Origin: Haloarcula regularis
GTDB taxonomy: Archaea > Halobacteriota > Halobacteria > Halobacteriales > Haloarculaceae
Direction: 5' to 3'
Assembly: GCF_029338315.1 (NCBI RefSeq)
Contig: NZ_CP119795.1
Span: 48,832 to 112,831 of the forward strand
DNA: 64,000 nt
Part shown: in pieces, positions 1-8,057 of the stretch
Position numbering within the stretch: the stretch's first letter is position 1
Layout of the letters: each line of letters opens with the position of its first letter
The notes under the pieces: model-generated
The model's database searches: none
The model's input: only the letters and a program-made list of their open reading frames with translations
Told to the model about the DNA's origin: nothing
Position numbers and translations under genes: made by a program

Positions 1-80
1 CGGAGCGGAAGCCCGCCCGGAATGGTCGGTCGCGAGCGACGCGGAGGGCGGAATGCGGCGAGCGGTGCGTGCCGTCACGT

Positions 81-286
81 AGACACCTGCCCAGCCGATC
101 ACGTCGCTGGGTGGGCCATCGACACTCCTGGCGGATTCAGAAAGGGCGAGGCCGTCTCGGCCGTCCCCCGACCCCGCAAGCACCACAGGGACGAGGCGCG
201 CAGCGGCGTCCTTGTGAGCGAAGCGAATGAGGGCCAGCGAGACGCAGTCTCGCGTGGTCACGGAACATCGCGCGGCCGAGGGCTTT
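81..286 (+). ncRNA. Orphan TnpB-type right-end RNA (omegaRNA-like), copy 1
   Basis: This GC-rich segment has no convincing coding content and aligns over its full length with 1318-1523. Both copies keep the hairpin GCGAGAC-GCA-GTCTCGC and a second stem, GGCCG-TCT-CGGCC here, which in the other copy becomes GGCCG-CCT-CGGTC with pairing retained through a G-U wobble. Both end in GCGGCCGAGGGCTTT, after which the two sequences diverge at once. That organisation (structured scaffold, fixed end, variable 3' sequence) fits the right end or omegaRNA of IS1341/IS605-type TnpB elements known from haloarchaea. No tnpB gene is present here. The family call rests on structure and recollection of haloarchaeal elements, so it is an inference. 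Confidence 0.45.
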
Positions 287-400
287 TAGAGATCGTCCCC
301 GTCGACAAGTGCTACCGTGCTCCTGGTTTAGGCTCCCGGCCGGCTATGTGCATTCAGGGCGGTGTTTCGTGACAACTATTTTGATACTCGACTCTTAATT

Positions 401-901
401 ATGGATATGATTGAGACGGGGGCAACTGCGCCCGATTTTACGCTGACAGGGACACAAGGCGACGAAGTGCGAGAATTCACTCTGTCAGAGTTCGCTGCTG
501 GTCGGCCGACGATGCTAGTATTCTATGTCTATGACTTTAGTCCGGTGTGTGAAGACCAGATGTGCGAACTGAATGATATGGAGATTTTGACATTTAACGA
601 TGATGTCGCTGTCCTCGGCGTCTCACCTGATGGACCATACAGCCATCAACAGTTCATCAGGCAAAACAACTTGTCGTATCCACTCTTGACTGACGAGGAC
701 AAGCAAGTATATGACCAATACGGGATGCTCACCCAGTCCCCAGAGGGTAAACGTAAACACAAACGCGGGATTATTCTACTTGATGCTGACCGTACTGTGC
801 GCTATCGATGGATTGCCAAGGATAATTGGGATCAGTGGGATATGGAGCCACTCTATGAGGCCTATGAAATTAGTCTCGACTTGGTATCGACTGTCGAATA
901 A
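401..901 (+). CDS. Peroxiredoxin-like redoxin (AhpC/TSA family)
   Basis: This predicted cytosolic thioredoxin-fold peroxidase has 166 residues. The N-terminus (GATAPDFTLTG) is the usual redoxin opening. The active-site loop reads YDFSPVCEDQMCEL, placing the likely peroxidatic cysteine at residue 50 with a second cysteine at 55. The downstream DGPYSHQQFIRQNNLSYPLL stretch is typical of the family. The ATG at 401 is chosen over the in-frame codon at 362 because homology starts immediately after it. A TATA-like aactatttt lies about 25 bp upstream, consistent with a leaderless transcript. The role is presumably reduction of peroxides or thiols. The gene sits between the two copies of the structured repeat and may have moved with them. 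Confidence 0.85.
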   Translation: MDMIETGATAPDFTLTGTQGDEVREFTLSEFAAGRPTMLVFYVYDFSPVCEDQMCELNDMEILTFNDDVAVLGVSPDGPYSHQQFIRQNNLSYPLLTDEDKQVYDQYGMLTQSPEGKRKHKRGIILLDADRTVRYRWIAKDNWDQWDMEPLYEAYEISLDLVSTVE

Positions 902-961
902 TGACCTAAAGACTTCATCCCCAATAGAAAATCCCGACGAGTATACTGTAACACCCAACTA

Positions 962-1225
962 ATGTCCTTACGTGATTGGATTCCTGGATTGAGTTCATTT
1001 GACAAGATACGAGTAAAGAATTTCAAACAATGTGTTTCCGAATCTAACGGGGTGACGCTGATTGATGGTCGTCGGCTACGGGGTGGACATCGCGTAACAC
1101 TTCTACTTCGCGAAGACTCGTCAGTAGGTGCCGAACTGGTTCGGATGTTTAATACACCACATATTGAATTCATTGACTTATATATTGATGATGGTAATAC
1201 ATATATTGAGGTTAACATAACCTGA
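962..1225 (+). CDS. Small hypothetical protein
   Basis: This 87-residue protein has alternating polar and hydrophobic segments (HRVTLLLRE, EFIDLYIDDGNTYIEVNIT) that suggest a small beta-rich fold. It begins 60 bp after the redoxin stop on the same strand, so the two may be cotranscribed. I see no cysteine pair, nucleotide-binding motif or membrane segment. The reading frame is longer and more protein-like than the opposing frame over the same bases. I do not recognise the family. Confidence 0.5.
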   Translation: MSLRDWIPGLSSFDKIRVKNFKQCVSESNGVTLIDGRRLRGGHRVTLLLREDSSVGAELVRMFNTPHIEFIDLYIDDGNTYIEVNIT

Positions 1226-1317
1226 GAGTGAGATGCCAGTTCCTGTTGGGTGTGATTTGGGCCAAAGCAGCCTGCTGAGCGACGCTAAAGCGGGCAGCGG
1301 TGAGCGAGGCGGCCAGT

Positions 1318-1523
1318 AGATACACCTGTCCAGCCGGCTGCGATACCAGCGTTCCAGCTACCGTCCTGGTGGACTCAGAAAGGGCGAGGCCGCCTCGGTC
1401 GTCCCCGACCCCGCAAGCACCGCAGCCACGAGGTACGCAGCGGCGTTCTTATCAGCGAAACGAATGAGGGCCAGCGAGACGCAGTCTCGCGTGGTCGCGG
1501 GACGTCAAGCGGCCGAGGGCTTT
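1318..1523 (+). ncRNA. Orphan TnpB-type right-end RNA (omegaRNA-like), copy 2
   Basis: This is the second copy of the structured repeat at 81-286, in the same orientation and nearly the same length, roughly three-quarters identical by eye. It retains GCGAGAC-GCA-GTCTCGC and the terminal GCGGCCGAGGGCTTT, followed by a different downstream sequence (CATCGATGAGAGGTGAACCG). Conservation of the stems despite base changes supports a functional RNA or recently active element ends. No coding remnant of a transposase is visible on either side. Bases 1226-1317 before it hold only weakly similar GC-rich sequence. Confidence 0.45.
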
Positions 1524-1741
1524 CATCGATGAGAGGTGAACCGTCTATCACGCTGCCTTCGTGCGATTTGCTCTGGACCAACACGGTGTTTGCAGTGGCG
1601 AAGAGCCACTTTGTCTATCCCCAGTCCTACTCAGAGCGTAAAATCACAAAAACGGTCGATATGACCTTTGTACCCCCGGAATGTAACGTGTTACTGAACG
1701 ATGGGACTAACGTACTCGAACCGGAACGGGGTGAAGTACAG

Positions 1742-1945
1742 ATGAGTGACCTGCTTGATGCCGCAGAGGGCGCTATCGCGCTGGTGTGCGGGGGATTCAT
1801 TTTCCTCCTGTTCGGAAGCGCGCTGGGGACGACGGGACTGATTGATCTCAGCTTTTGGGGGATCGTCTACGTCCTCGTTGGTGTCGTTGTTCTCGTAACG
1901 GCCGCAGCAGCTGCAGCCGGTACCGTCATCTCGGAGGTTGTATGA
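1742..1945 (+). CDS. Small two-helix membrane protein
   Basis: This 67-residue protein is almost entirely two hydrophobic helices (about residues 10-32 and 38-62) separated by a short turn. The start at 1742 is preferred because GGGGTGA lies just upstream and the preceding in-frame sequence is poor coding. Its stop overlaps the ATG of the next gene (ATGA at 1942-1945), so the two are translationally coupled. The next gene encodes a winged-helix membrane protein, so this could be a subunit or modulator of that sensor. No family is recognised. Confidence 0.6.
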   Translation: MSDLLDAAEGAIALVCGGFIFLLFGSALGTTGLIDLSFWGIVYVLVGVVVLVTAAAAAAGTVISEVV

Positions 1946-2724
1946 CACTACGCTCACTTCTCGTCGACCTCGTCTCGACGACTGACCGGAAGGAGATTCC
2001 AGACGAGCAGATTCTGAACGTCCTCCGTGAGAATGACCGGATCGCGATGGGAACACAGGATATCGCCGATGCAGTAGATATGTCGCGACAGGGCGTCGAG
2101 AACCGATTAGACGAGCTCGAACTCGAGAACCGAGTCCAATCACAGAAAATCGGGAACGTTCTGGTTTGGGACCTGCATCAAGGTGAACGGCGAGACGTAG
2201 TTCCGCCTGAAATCGAACGCCTTGTTCACGCCTTTGACCTAATCCGAGACCAGTTTGCAATGACCCGCCGATTGGGAATGTATATCCTCCTCACCGGGTT
2301 TGCCCTCATCTTCACGAGTTTGAGCACAGCACTCGCGGCAACGCCGGTTGACCCCTTTGCGAACGTGCTGCTCGTGTGGGGCTACGGAGTTGCAGCAGGT
2401 GGCGGAGCAGCGTGGTTCGTCGGCGGTGGAACACAGCTTGCGACGATTGTTACTGAACACGTCGTCTATTGGCGGTTGACTGGAGAATCACTCCGGACAT
2501 GGAAAGAAAACGACGCTGCAACATCCAGCCACCGTGGTCAGATCGATATTCGCCTCGTGGCTGGCCTCTTTGTGCTCGTGCTCATCGGAGGCGCACTCGT
2601 TGGTGCTGCAAGTGACCTTCAGGCGGGGTTAGCTGCATCGTCTGCGTTTTCGTGGTTCGAAGCGACAGTCGTCGCTGGTCTATTTCTGGTCGCTCTTGTA
2701 GCGATGGTCCTGGGGATTGGATAA
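1942..2724 (+). CDS. Membrane-anchored winged-helix protein
   Basis: This 260-residue protein has an N-terminal winged helix-turn-helix (about residues 20-75, with QDIADAVDMSRQGVENRLDE as helix-turn-helix) followed by a C-terminal membrane region with four likely helices (about 112-132, 146-168, 201-222 and 236-258). This layout is common in haloarchaeal one-component regulators that sense at the membrane and bind DNA in the cytosol. The ATG overlaps the stop of the small upstream membrane protein, indicating coupled expression. No ligand-binding motif is visible, so the signal is unknown. A hairpin follows the stop codon. Confidence 0.7.
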   Translation: MTLRSLLVDLVSTTDRKEIPDEQILNVLRENDRIAMGTQDIADAVDMSRQGVENRLDELELENRVQSQKIGNVLVWDLHQGERRDVVPPEIERLVHAFDLIRDQFAMTRRLGMYILLTGFALIFTSLSTALAATPVDPFANVLLVWGYGVAAGGGAAWFVGGGTQLATIVTEHVVYWRLTGESLRTWKENDAATSSHRGQIDIRLVAGLFVLVLIGGALVGAASDLQAGLAASSAFSWFEATVVAGLFLVALVAMVLGIG

Positions 2725-2731
2725 GGAAGAT

Positions 2732-2773
2732 ACGAGCGGTTTTACATAGACGAGCCAAGCGAAACCCGCTCGT
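2732..2773 (+). terminator. Terminator-like hairpin
   Basis: ACGAGCGG at 2732-2739 pairs with CCGCTCGT at 2766-2773, and the TTT/AAA next to the arms extends the stem with one mismatch. It lies 8 bp after the stop of the preceding gene. There is no long T tract, so it may be an RNA end or stabilising structure rather than a classical terminator. Confidence 0.35.
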
Positions 2774-2870
2774 CCCTCACTAACCCGGGATTCCAACCGC
2801 TTACCTATGGGAACTGGCTCCATAGATATAACCCGCCTCTACGTCGAGATCTGCGTCGAGATATCGGATG

Positions 2871-2879
2871 TGTATAATA
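2871..2879 (+). promoter_or_regulatory. TATA-like box of the 2906 kinase gene
   Basis: TGTATAATA is centred about 30 bp upstream of the ATG at 2906. This is the spacing expected when transcription starts at or next to the start codon, as in leaderless haloarchaeal mRNAs. A second A+T stretch (TTAAATAA, 2890-2897) is too close to the ATG to serve this role. Confidence 0.4.
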
Positions 2880-2905
2880 GAAGCACCAATTAAATAACAT
2901 ATACT

Positions 2906-4021
2906 ATGTCTTTTATACATCTGTGGTTACTATTACTCGATGGTAGCAGTGTGAATCTCGACGATTTCATCGATTGGCCCAGATGGGTTGGGGTCGGTAT
3001 TCTCGGTGTGCTCGCAGCTGCCGGTCCCATTGTCGGACTATATACTCTATTGACAAGTAATTCGTCGTCGTTGCTCTTCATCGGGATCGGAACGCTCTTT
3101 CCGGTCATCGTGACGCTGGTCCTCGTCTCGTACGTCCTGCGATGCTGCAGCCGCCGATCAGGGGACACCCTACTCATCACGGGTGCCCTGGGTAGTTTGC
3201 TGTTGGCCCTCCTGTTTGCCGTGACAGCGACGAGTATCATTTGGGGGCAGCAAACGCTCGGGATCACGATGGCGGATCCGTTCGTCCTCATCACCGAGAT
3301 GTTGTTGGGTGGGGCGCTGTTTGGGCTGCTCTACGGCCATTACTACGGGCTGGCGATTCTTCAACGGCGTCGCTTACGGGAGAAGACTGCCGAATTACAA
3401 CAGCAAAACGAGCGGCTTGACGACTTTGCCTCGATGCTCTCACACGATCTTCGCAACCCCCTCAACGTCGCACAGGGCCGTCTTGAATTAGCACAGGACG
3501 ATGTAGAATCCGAACATCTCGATGCGGTCACCACCGCACACGACCGGATGGAGGCCCTGATCGAGAACCTCCTCGAGTTAGCGCAGTTCGAGCAAGCCGA
3601 CATCGACCGCGAATCCGTTGATCTGGAGACACTGGTCGGACAATGTTGGATGCTTGTGGACACGAACGAGGCAACCCTTGTCTCAAATGTCGACGGCACA
3701 GTTGCTGCCGATCGCAACCAACTCCAGCGGCTCTTCGAGAATCTGTTTCGAAATGCTGTCGAACACGGCGGGAGCACCGTGACGGTGACGGTCGACGAGC
3801 TTGAGGACGGATTCTATGTCGAGGATGACGGTCCAGGCATTCCCCCGGAGATTCGCGATGACGTATTCGAAAGCGGGTTCACGACTGCGAACGAGAGTAC
3901 CGGATTCGGACTCGGTATCGTCGCCGAGATTGCTCGCTCTCACGGGTGGAACCTTTCGGTTGCCGATGGTGCCGATGGCGGAGCCCGGATTAAGGTGACT
4001 GGTGTCGAATCCTTGCACTAG
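2906..4021 (+). CDS. Membrane sensor histidine kinase
   Basis: This 371-residue protein has about four transmembrane helices in the first 150 residues, a short coiled coil (150-172), a DHp domain with phospho-acceptor H180 in SMLSHDLRNPL, and an HATPase_c domain. The N box (NLFRNAVEHG, about 284), the G1 box (DDGPGIPPE, about 307) and the G2 box (STGFGLGIV, about 331) are present. It should autophosphorylate on ATP and pass phosphate to a response regulator. No receiver protein is encoded next to it, as is usual for orphan haloarchaeal kinases. It converges with a second kinase gene across 4022-4237, a 216-bp stretch in which I see nothing. Confidence 0.88.
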   Translation: MSFIHLWLLLLDGSSVNLDDFIDWPRWVGVGILGVLAAAGPIVGLYTLLTSNSSSLLFIGIGTLFPVIVTLVLVSYVLRCCSRRSGDTLLITGALGSLLLALLFAVTATSIIWGQQTLGITMADPFVLITEMLLGGALFGLLYGHYYGLAILQRRRLREKTAELQQQNERLDDFASMLSHDLRNPLNVAQGRLELAQDDVESEHLDAVTTAHDRMEALIENLLELAQFEQADIDRESVDLETLVGQCWMLVDTNEATLVSNVDGTVAADRNQLQRLFENLFRNAVEHGGSTVTVTVDELEDGFYVEDDGPGIPPEIRDDVFESGFTTANESTGFGLGIVAEIARSHGWNLSVADGADGGARIKVTGVESLH

Positions 4022-4237
4022 CAAGGAGTGTAGTGCATAGCGACCAAGGTGGACGCGATTCGAGTCCGTCCAGCCGACCCGACGCAATCGCTGGAGTCCG
4101 TGGAATTGATTGAACTGATAGCGCAACCGCAACACTACCGCTGATAGGCCCAGCCGACCACCATACATCGACCTACGACACCTCCAAATTCAGACGTCTG
4201 AACACCGTCAGGACACTCTCGAGTCACGTGCCCTGTC

Positions 4238-5443
4238 TCAGGTAGGTTCTGCATGTGGGAGTTGCATCCGGACGATCGTCCCGCGAGGTTCGTTCGAATC
4301 GAAGGACAGCGTACCGTCTGAGGCATCGACCACCCACTTGATGAACCAGAGGCCGACACCTTGCCCGTGAGCCAGCGGGGCCTCGTCAGCCCGATCGAGG
4401 GCTCTGAGCTCTATGGCGGGAATCCCGGGGCCGGTGTCGGCGACCTCAACGGTGACCTGGTCGGTCGACGACTGTACGCTGATATCCACCGTGATATTGG
4501 GCGTATCGGCGTGGATCCACGCGTTGTGGAGTGCTTCGGCGACGGCCGACCCAATGAGTGGATGCGCTGCCACGCGAGCCGTCTCCGGGGCATCGATGGT
4601 GACATGGTCTCCCGGCGGGCCGACAGCATCACCAGCGAGGTATACCCGCGTGAAGGCCGCAATGTCCACGGTCGTTGTTGCGACGCCGAACAGACCCTCC
4701 GAATCGAGGCGAATGAGTTTCTCCGTGTGTGTATGAAGCCGTTCAAGCGACCGTATTGCTCGCCGGTACCAGTCGCGACTCTGATCGGTCTCGAGATCCG
4801 GTTCGATGAATTGGAGGCCGCCCAGTGCGACGGTCAACTCGTTGCGGACGTTGTGCCGCATCACTCGATTGAGGACCCGAAGCTGCTGGTTGAGCTGCCG
4901 TGTCTGTCGATGTTCTGCCTCGAGAGATTGCTGGTAGGCTGCCAGCGAATCGAAGCCGAAGCCGATTGGGACGCCAACGATGGCCCCGGCACTCATCGCT
5001 GCAGTGAACCCGAACAGCCAATCGAAGGTGCCCCGCAATTCTCCAGCTTCCAGCACTAACACCATCGCGACGGTCCCGGTTGCGACCGCCATTAACAGAA
5101 CACCCATCAGCACGCCAGCGGCCTGTTTCTGTGCCGGGCGAGCCGCTAGTGACACCCAGTAGCCACAGACGGCGAGGAAGACTGCTGCTGCCCCAGGAAC
5201 GGCCGTTTGGAAGATCTCGATGCGGGGTGCACTTCCGATTGGGAACTGGATTACTGCGAGCACGGCGAAACTAAACGCAAGAACGTATATGACGATCGGT
5301 GGCTGGCCTGGTATCAATCCATAGCCGGATACGAACTCTTTCAGCAGCTTACGGGCGAGCCACTCTCGGCGTGAAAACTGACTCCTCGGCAGCCCCGAGT
5401 GGGGGGTTTGGGTGTTTGAACTGGTCCGTCCGTCTGAGACCAT
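4238..5443 (-). CDS. Membrane sensor histidine kinase
   Basis: This 401-residue kinase has about four membrane helices (residues 50-165), a linker coiled coil (168-192), a DHp box RVMRHNVRNEL with H197, and an HATPase_c domain with N box ALHNAWIHAD, G1 ADTGPGIPAIE and G2 HGQGVGLWFIKWVV. The HNxRN form of the H box is the common haloarchaeal variant. It is convergent with the kinase at 2906-4021 and has no adjacent response regulator. The two kinases differ in membrane domain and H box, so they are not a recent duplication. Confidence 0.88.
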   Translation of the reverse strand: MVSDGRTSSNTQTPHSGLPRSQFSRREWLARKLLKEFVSGYGLIPGQPPIVIYVLAFSFAVLAVIQFPIGSAPRIEIFQTAVPGAAAVFLAVCGYWVSLAARPAQKQAAGVLMGVLLMAVATGTVAMVLVLEAGELRGTFDWLFGFTAAMSAGAIVGVPIGFGFDSLAAYQQSLEAEHRQTRQLNQQLRVLNRVMRHNVRNELTVALGGLQFIEPDLETDQSRDWYRRAIRSLERLHTHTEKLIRLDSEGLFGVATTTVDIAAFTRVYLAGDAVGPPGDHVTIDAPETARVAAHPLIGSAVAEALHNAWIHADTPNITVDISVQSSTDQVTVEVADTGPGIPAIELRALDRADEAPLAHGQGVGLWFIKWVVDASDGTLSFDSNEPRGTIVRMQLPHAEPT

Positions 5444-5593
5444 ACTTCAATATCAAATTAGGAGTACTTAGTTCGCCACGGTGACACAAGTATTGGAGAG
5501 AATGCACACATGAGAGCTGTGGATACCGAACCAAGCAATACCGAGGCTGCCGAGGGATTTCGAGTTCAATCGATATCGCCACAGCTTCAGTCG

Positions 5594-5854
5594 TTATTCG
5601 TCGACCGAGTCAGACTCGTCCTCGACGATGACGTCCACACCGTCCGGTGAGACGTCGAGGGGAATCCCCTCGACATTGAACTGAACCACGATCTCCTCAT
5701 CGGCGGAGGCAATCAGCTGTTCAAGCGCATCCGGATCCACGTAATCGTGGAGCTGATACTCGTCGTCCTCGAGCCCGCACGTCTCTAGCGTCTCGATAAT
5801 CTCTACGAGGAGGTCACTCGATCTATCCGAACTGGCGGTGGACGGGGAATGCAT
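5594..5854 (-). CDS. HalOD1 output-domain protein
   Basis: This 86-residue acidic protein has the HalOD1 layout: a helical start (LLVEIIETLETCGLEDDEYQ), the signature YVDPDALEQLIAS and a C-terminal beta strand (EEIVVQFNVEGIPLDVS). HalOD1 is a haloarchaeal output domain of unknown target, often linked to signalling. The ATG at 5854 is chosen because conservation begins after it; a longer in-frame extension is not protein-like. The gene is divergent from the repressor-like gene at 5976, and their shared 121-bp promoter region suggests possible co-control. Confidence 0.75.
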   Translation of the reverse strand: MHSPSTASSDRSSDLLVEIIETLETCGLEDDEYQLHDYVDPDALEQLIASADEEIVVQFNVEGIPLDVSPDGVDVIVEDESDSVDE

Positions 5855-5975
5855 CTGAACGCTCGGGCTAATGGGTTGCAGGCGTATAAAACGTTGGGAG
5901 TCAACCACAGAAGCGTAACGCTTTGCCAGTTGACTTAGCGCGTTTGGGATAGCGTCGGCGCAACCAGAAGCGATT

Positions 5976-6236
5976 ATGCGCTTTGACGCCGACTGGATGT
6001 CTCGCGCTGATGACCGCATTCTGGAGCATCTCTCTGAGGACGGCCCTGACACCCCGAAGGAAATGGCGGACAGCGATCGCGTGCGCTTTTCCCGCCAACA
6101 CATCAACGCCCGCTGCAAGACGCTGGTCGAATATGGCCTCGTCGTCCACCTGGGCAACGGCGTTTACGACATCACTCGCCAAGGAAAAGCGTATCTCGCC
6201 GGTGAGATCGACGCTCGTGATCTAGACCCCCAGTAG
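5976..6236 (+). CDS. PhiH1 repressor-like winged-helix protein
   Basis: This 86-residue single-domain winged-helix protein starts MRFDADWMSRADDRILEHL, which is characteristic of the haloarchaeal phage PhiH1 repressor-like family. The helix-turn-helix is about residues 30-55 (SDRVRFSRQHINARCKTLVE) and the wing follows (LVVHLGNGVYDIT). It ends LAGEIDARDL like its relatives. It probably binds promoters on the element, and it is one candidate for the protein recognising the dispersed inverted repeats, although nothing in the sequence links them directly. Confidence 0.8.
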   Translation: MRFDADWMSRADDRILEHLSEDGPDTPKEMADSDRVRFSRQHINARCKTLVEYGLVVHLGNGVYDITRQGKAYLAGEIDARDLDPQ

Positions 6237-6238
6237 CG

Positions 6239-6748
6239 TCAGCCGTCTCCGGCGACCAGATCCTCGATGAACCGGAATCCGTTCACGAACGTCACTGAAT
6301 CCCCGTAGCCCTCACTGGCAAGCACCGTTTCGGCTCCTTCCCCGGCCGCGATATCCGTTGTGTAGATGTACACTTCGGTCGCCGTCCCCGTACTGAGGTG
6401 CTGGGCAGCCAGAGCCGCGAGGGCTGGGTCCGCCCGTTCAACCTCGTCGGCAGGGCGGTTGTCGGCGTTCGCGATATACCGTTGGACGCCATCCATCGTC
6501 CGCGAGACGATGGGTTCGGAGAAATCGAGCGGCACCGCTACCGTTGCCCACCCCTCGTCGATCGCGGTGTCAATCGGCACTTCCTCCACATCGGGGTCGT
6601 CGATGGTTAGCTCCTCGTACACCCGTTCGGGAAGGACGAAGGTGACGTCGTTCCGGCGAGCGAACCGCCGAACGGCCTGGTACCGACTGTTCGACGGCTG
6701 CCCCATCGCGACGAACAGGCCGGTGTCGGCGATGTGGAGCCGGCTCAC
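6239..6748 (-). CDS. PIN-domain toxin of a VapBC-like pair
   Basis: This 169-residue protein starts with LHIADTGLFVAMG, where D8 is the first PIN acidic residue. It continues with YEEL (Glu) and later acidic residues around DPALAALAAQHL and TTDIAAGEGAE. PIN toxins are Mg-dependent RNases that cleave tRNA, rRNA or mRNA. The ATG overlaps the stop of the upstream wHTH gene (6745-6748), giving the usual antitoxin-first coupled order. It is longer than typical VapC (about 130 residues) but matches the haloarchaeal group that pairs with winged-helix antitoxins. Confidence 0.8.
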   Translation of the reverse strand: MSRLHIADTGLFVAMGQPSNSRYQAVRRFARRNDVTFVLPERVYEELTIDDPDVEEVPIDTAIDEGWATVAVPLDFSEPIVSRTMDGVQRYIANADNRPADEVERADPALAALAAQHLSTGTATEVYIYTTDIAAGEGAETVLASEGYGDSVTFVNGFRFIEDLVAGDG

Positions 6749-7344
6749 GCGTCGTCAGCGCCGTCGCCGCCGTCGATGTCCAACTCGTCGAGTCCTGCCC
6801 CTGTCACCTCGATGTCGTAGTGCTCGTGGACGACAGGCCGCAGCGCCTGCAGAATCATCTCCGCGGCCAGCGGCGAAATGTCGAGGTCCTCGGCCATCAG
6901 CCGGTGGGTCACCTCGCCGCGCTCGCGGGCGACCGCGTAGGTGAGCGCGGTCGCGAGGCCGGCGACGCCGTGGCGGTCGATGTAGGTGTCGATGTCGGCG
7001 TCCGTCTCGCGGCGGCCGACGGCGTCGATGAGCGCCGGCGTGATCGTGTACTCGCGGTCACCGGCGGCCGTCGTCACGGTCAGGTCGATCTCCCGGGCGG
7101 CGTACCGGCGTGGCTGCTCGTCGTCGGTGACGTCGACGACGCCGGCGTCGACGAGCCGGTTCACGTAGCTGTAGGCGGTCCCCTGGGCGAGCTCGAGGTC
7201 GTCCATTACGTCTTGGACGGTCGCCTCGCCCTCCCGAGCGAGGTACGCGTACAGCTGAGCCAGCTGTGGCTCTTCGAGGAGATCCGCGACCGAGAGGAAG
7301 TCCTGGACGATGTCGCCGTCGGCGCGATTTGAGGTGCGTGACAC
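6745..7344 (-). CDS. Winged-helix antitoxin/regulator paired with PIN toxin
   Basis: This 199-residue protein starts at a GTG (VSRTSNRADGD). A helix-turn-helix domain (about residues 25-75, ATVQDVMDDLELAQGTAYSY) is followed by an acidic helical C-terminal domain likely to bind the toxin. The GTG at 7344 is preferred because the longer in-frame extension is arginine-rich and lies antisense to the neighbouring zinc protein. A short palindrome lies 20 bp upstream, fitting autoregulation of the pair. In the usual scheme the antitoxin both neutralises the PIN RNase and represses the operon. Confidence 0.7.
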   Translation of the reverse strand: MSRTSNRADGDIVQDFLSVADLLEEPQLAQLYAYLAREGEATVQDVMDDLELAQGTAYSYVNRLVDAGVVDVTDDEQPRRYAAREIDLTVTTAAGDREYTITPALIDAVGRRETDADIDTYIDRHGVAGLATALTYAVARERGEVTHRLMAEDLDISPLAAEMILQALRPVVHEHYDIEVTGAGLDELDIDGGDGADDA

Positions 7345-7363
7345 GGGTCGTTCTTGATTACAG

Positions 7364-7382
7364 TTTACAGCGAAACAGTAAA
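7364..7382. promoter_or_regulatory. Palindromic operator of the PIN/wHTH pair
   Basis: TTTAC (7364-7368) and GTAAA (7378-7382) form an inverted repeat with a 9-bp spacer, 20 bp before the GTG of the antitoxin gene, in an A+T-rich patch that may include its promoter. The position suggests autorepression. Confidence 0.35.
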
Positions 7383-7393
7383 GAGTGTTTGGG

Positions 7394-7732
7394 TCACTCT
7401 GCCGGCGTCGCGACGAGATGCTCTTCGAGGTCGCGCGTCCAGTACGTCGCGAGGCCGCCCGGGCTACAGCGGGCGCACAACTGTAACGGGCCTTCCAGAT
7501 GGCCGAGTTCGACCCGGAATCGCGTGAGCGCCGCGAGCGTGTCGACGACCAGTCCACAACCGTCACAGGCAACGTGATCGCGCTCGTCGGGATTCGGCTC
7601 CGTCTGAATCGCGCAGTCGACGCAGATCGGGTGGGTGACCCGTTCGTCCTGCCCCCAAGTATGCGCCTCGCCAGTCTCGGTACCGGGCGGGGCGTCGCAA
7701 AACGCACAGCCGACGAGGGTCTGCTGCATCAC
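7394..7732 (-). CDS. Small zinc-ribbon protein
   Basis: This 112-residue protein has four CxxC pairs (CAFC, CVDC, CDGC, CARC), enough for two treble-clef or ribbon zinc sites. It resembles haloarchaeal zinc-finger proteins of unknown function found on mobile elements. The ATG overlaps the stop of the upstream 96-residue gene (7729-7732), so the two are cotranscribed. No catalytic residues are evident. A role in nucleic-acid or protein binding is an inference from the fold. Confidence 0.6.
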   Translation of the reverse strand: MMQQTLVGCAFCDAPPGTETGEAHTWGQDERVTHPICVDCAIQTEPNPDERDHVACDGCGLVVDTLAALTRFRVELGHLEGPLQLCARCSPGGLATYWTRDLEEHLVATPAE

Positions 7733-8019
7733 TCGCCCTCCGTGTCGGCGTCGCGGCCAGCCGTCCAGCCACGGTGGAAGACGGCCAGCTGCGTCGATGA
7801 GTCGAACGCGGTGCCGCTCGGCTCGTGAACCAGAACTTGGTCCTCGGGAACCGGAGTGACGACGTCCGCGTCGACGAGGTCGCTGACCAGGCGTTGGGCC
7901 GTCGTGTCGTCGACGTCCGCCGTGTCGACGCCGGCGGCGTCGCGGTCCTGGGCGAGCTGTTCCTTCTCAAACCGTTCGTAGTCGCGACTCGTGTCGTCGT
8001 GCGGATCGGGACCAGGCAT
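7729..8019 (-). CDS. Hypothetical acidic protein
   Basis: This 96-residue acidic protein has an N-terminal charged helix (SRDYERFEKEQLAQDRDAAG), a central helix with a possible helix-turn-helix character (TTAQRLVSDLVDADVV), and a beta-rich tail containing LVHEPSGTAFDSSTQLAVFHRGW. It is coupled to the zinc-ribbon gene downstream. A strong palindrome lies 11 bp upstream of its ATG. I do not recognise the family. Confidence 0.5.
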   Translation of the reverse strand: MPGPDPHDDTSRDYERFEKEQLAQDRDAAGVDTADVDDTTAQRLVSDLVDADVVTPVPEDQVLVHEPSGTAFDSSTQLAVFHRGWTAGRDADTEGE

Positions 8020-8029
8020 GGTGATTCAC

Positions 8030-8053
8030 GCAGCGCACACTATTGTGCGCTGC
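8030..8053. promoter_or_regulatory. Perfect 10-bp-arm palindrome upstream of the 8019 gene
   Basis: GCAGCGCACA (8030-8039) and TGTGCGCTGC (8044-8053) are perfectly complementary around a 4-base centre, CTAT. It lies 11 bp from the ATG of the minus-strand gene, where a repressor would block initiation. It could also fold as the 3' hairpin of the nuclease gene that ends at 8093. Confidence 0.5.
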
Positions 8054-8057
8054 ACGC

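Noticed and set aside
22..372. 116-codon open frame over the first structured repeat
   Set aside because: Conservation with the second copy is in RNA stems, not in codons, and the frame is not kept in the second copy.
5349..5582. 77-codon minus-strand frame upstream of the second kinase
   Set aside because: It overlaps the kinase N-terminus in another frame and has no protein-like pattern.
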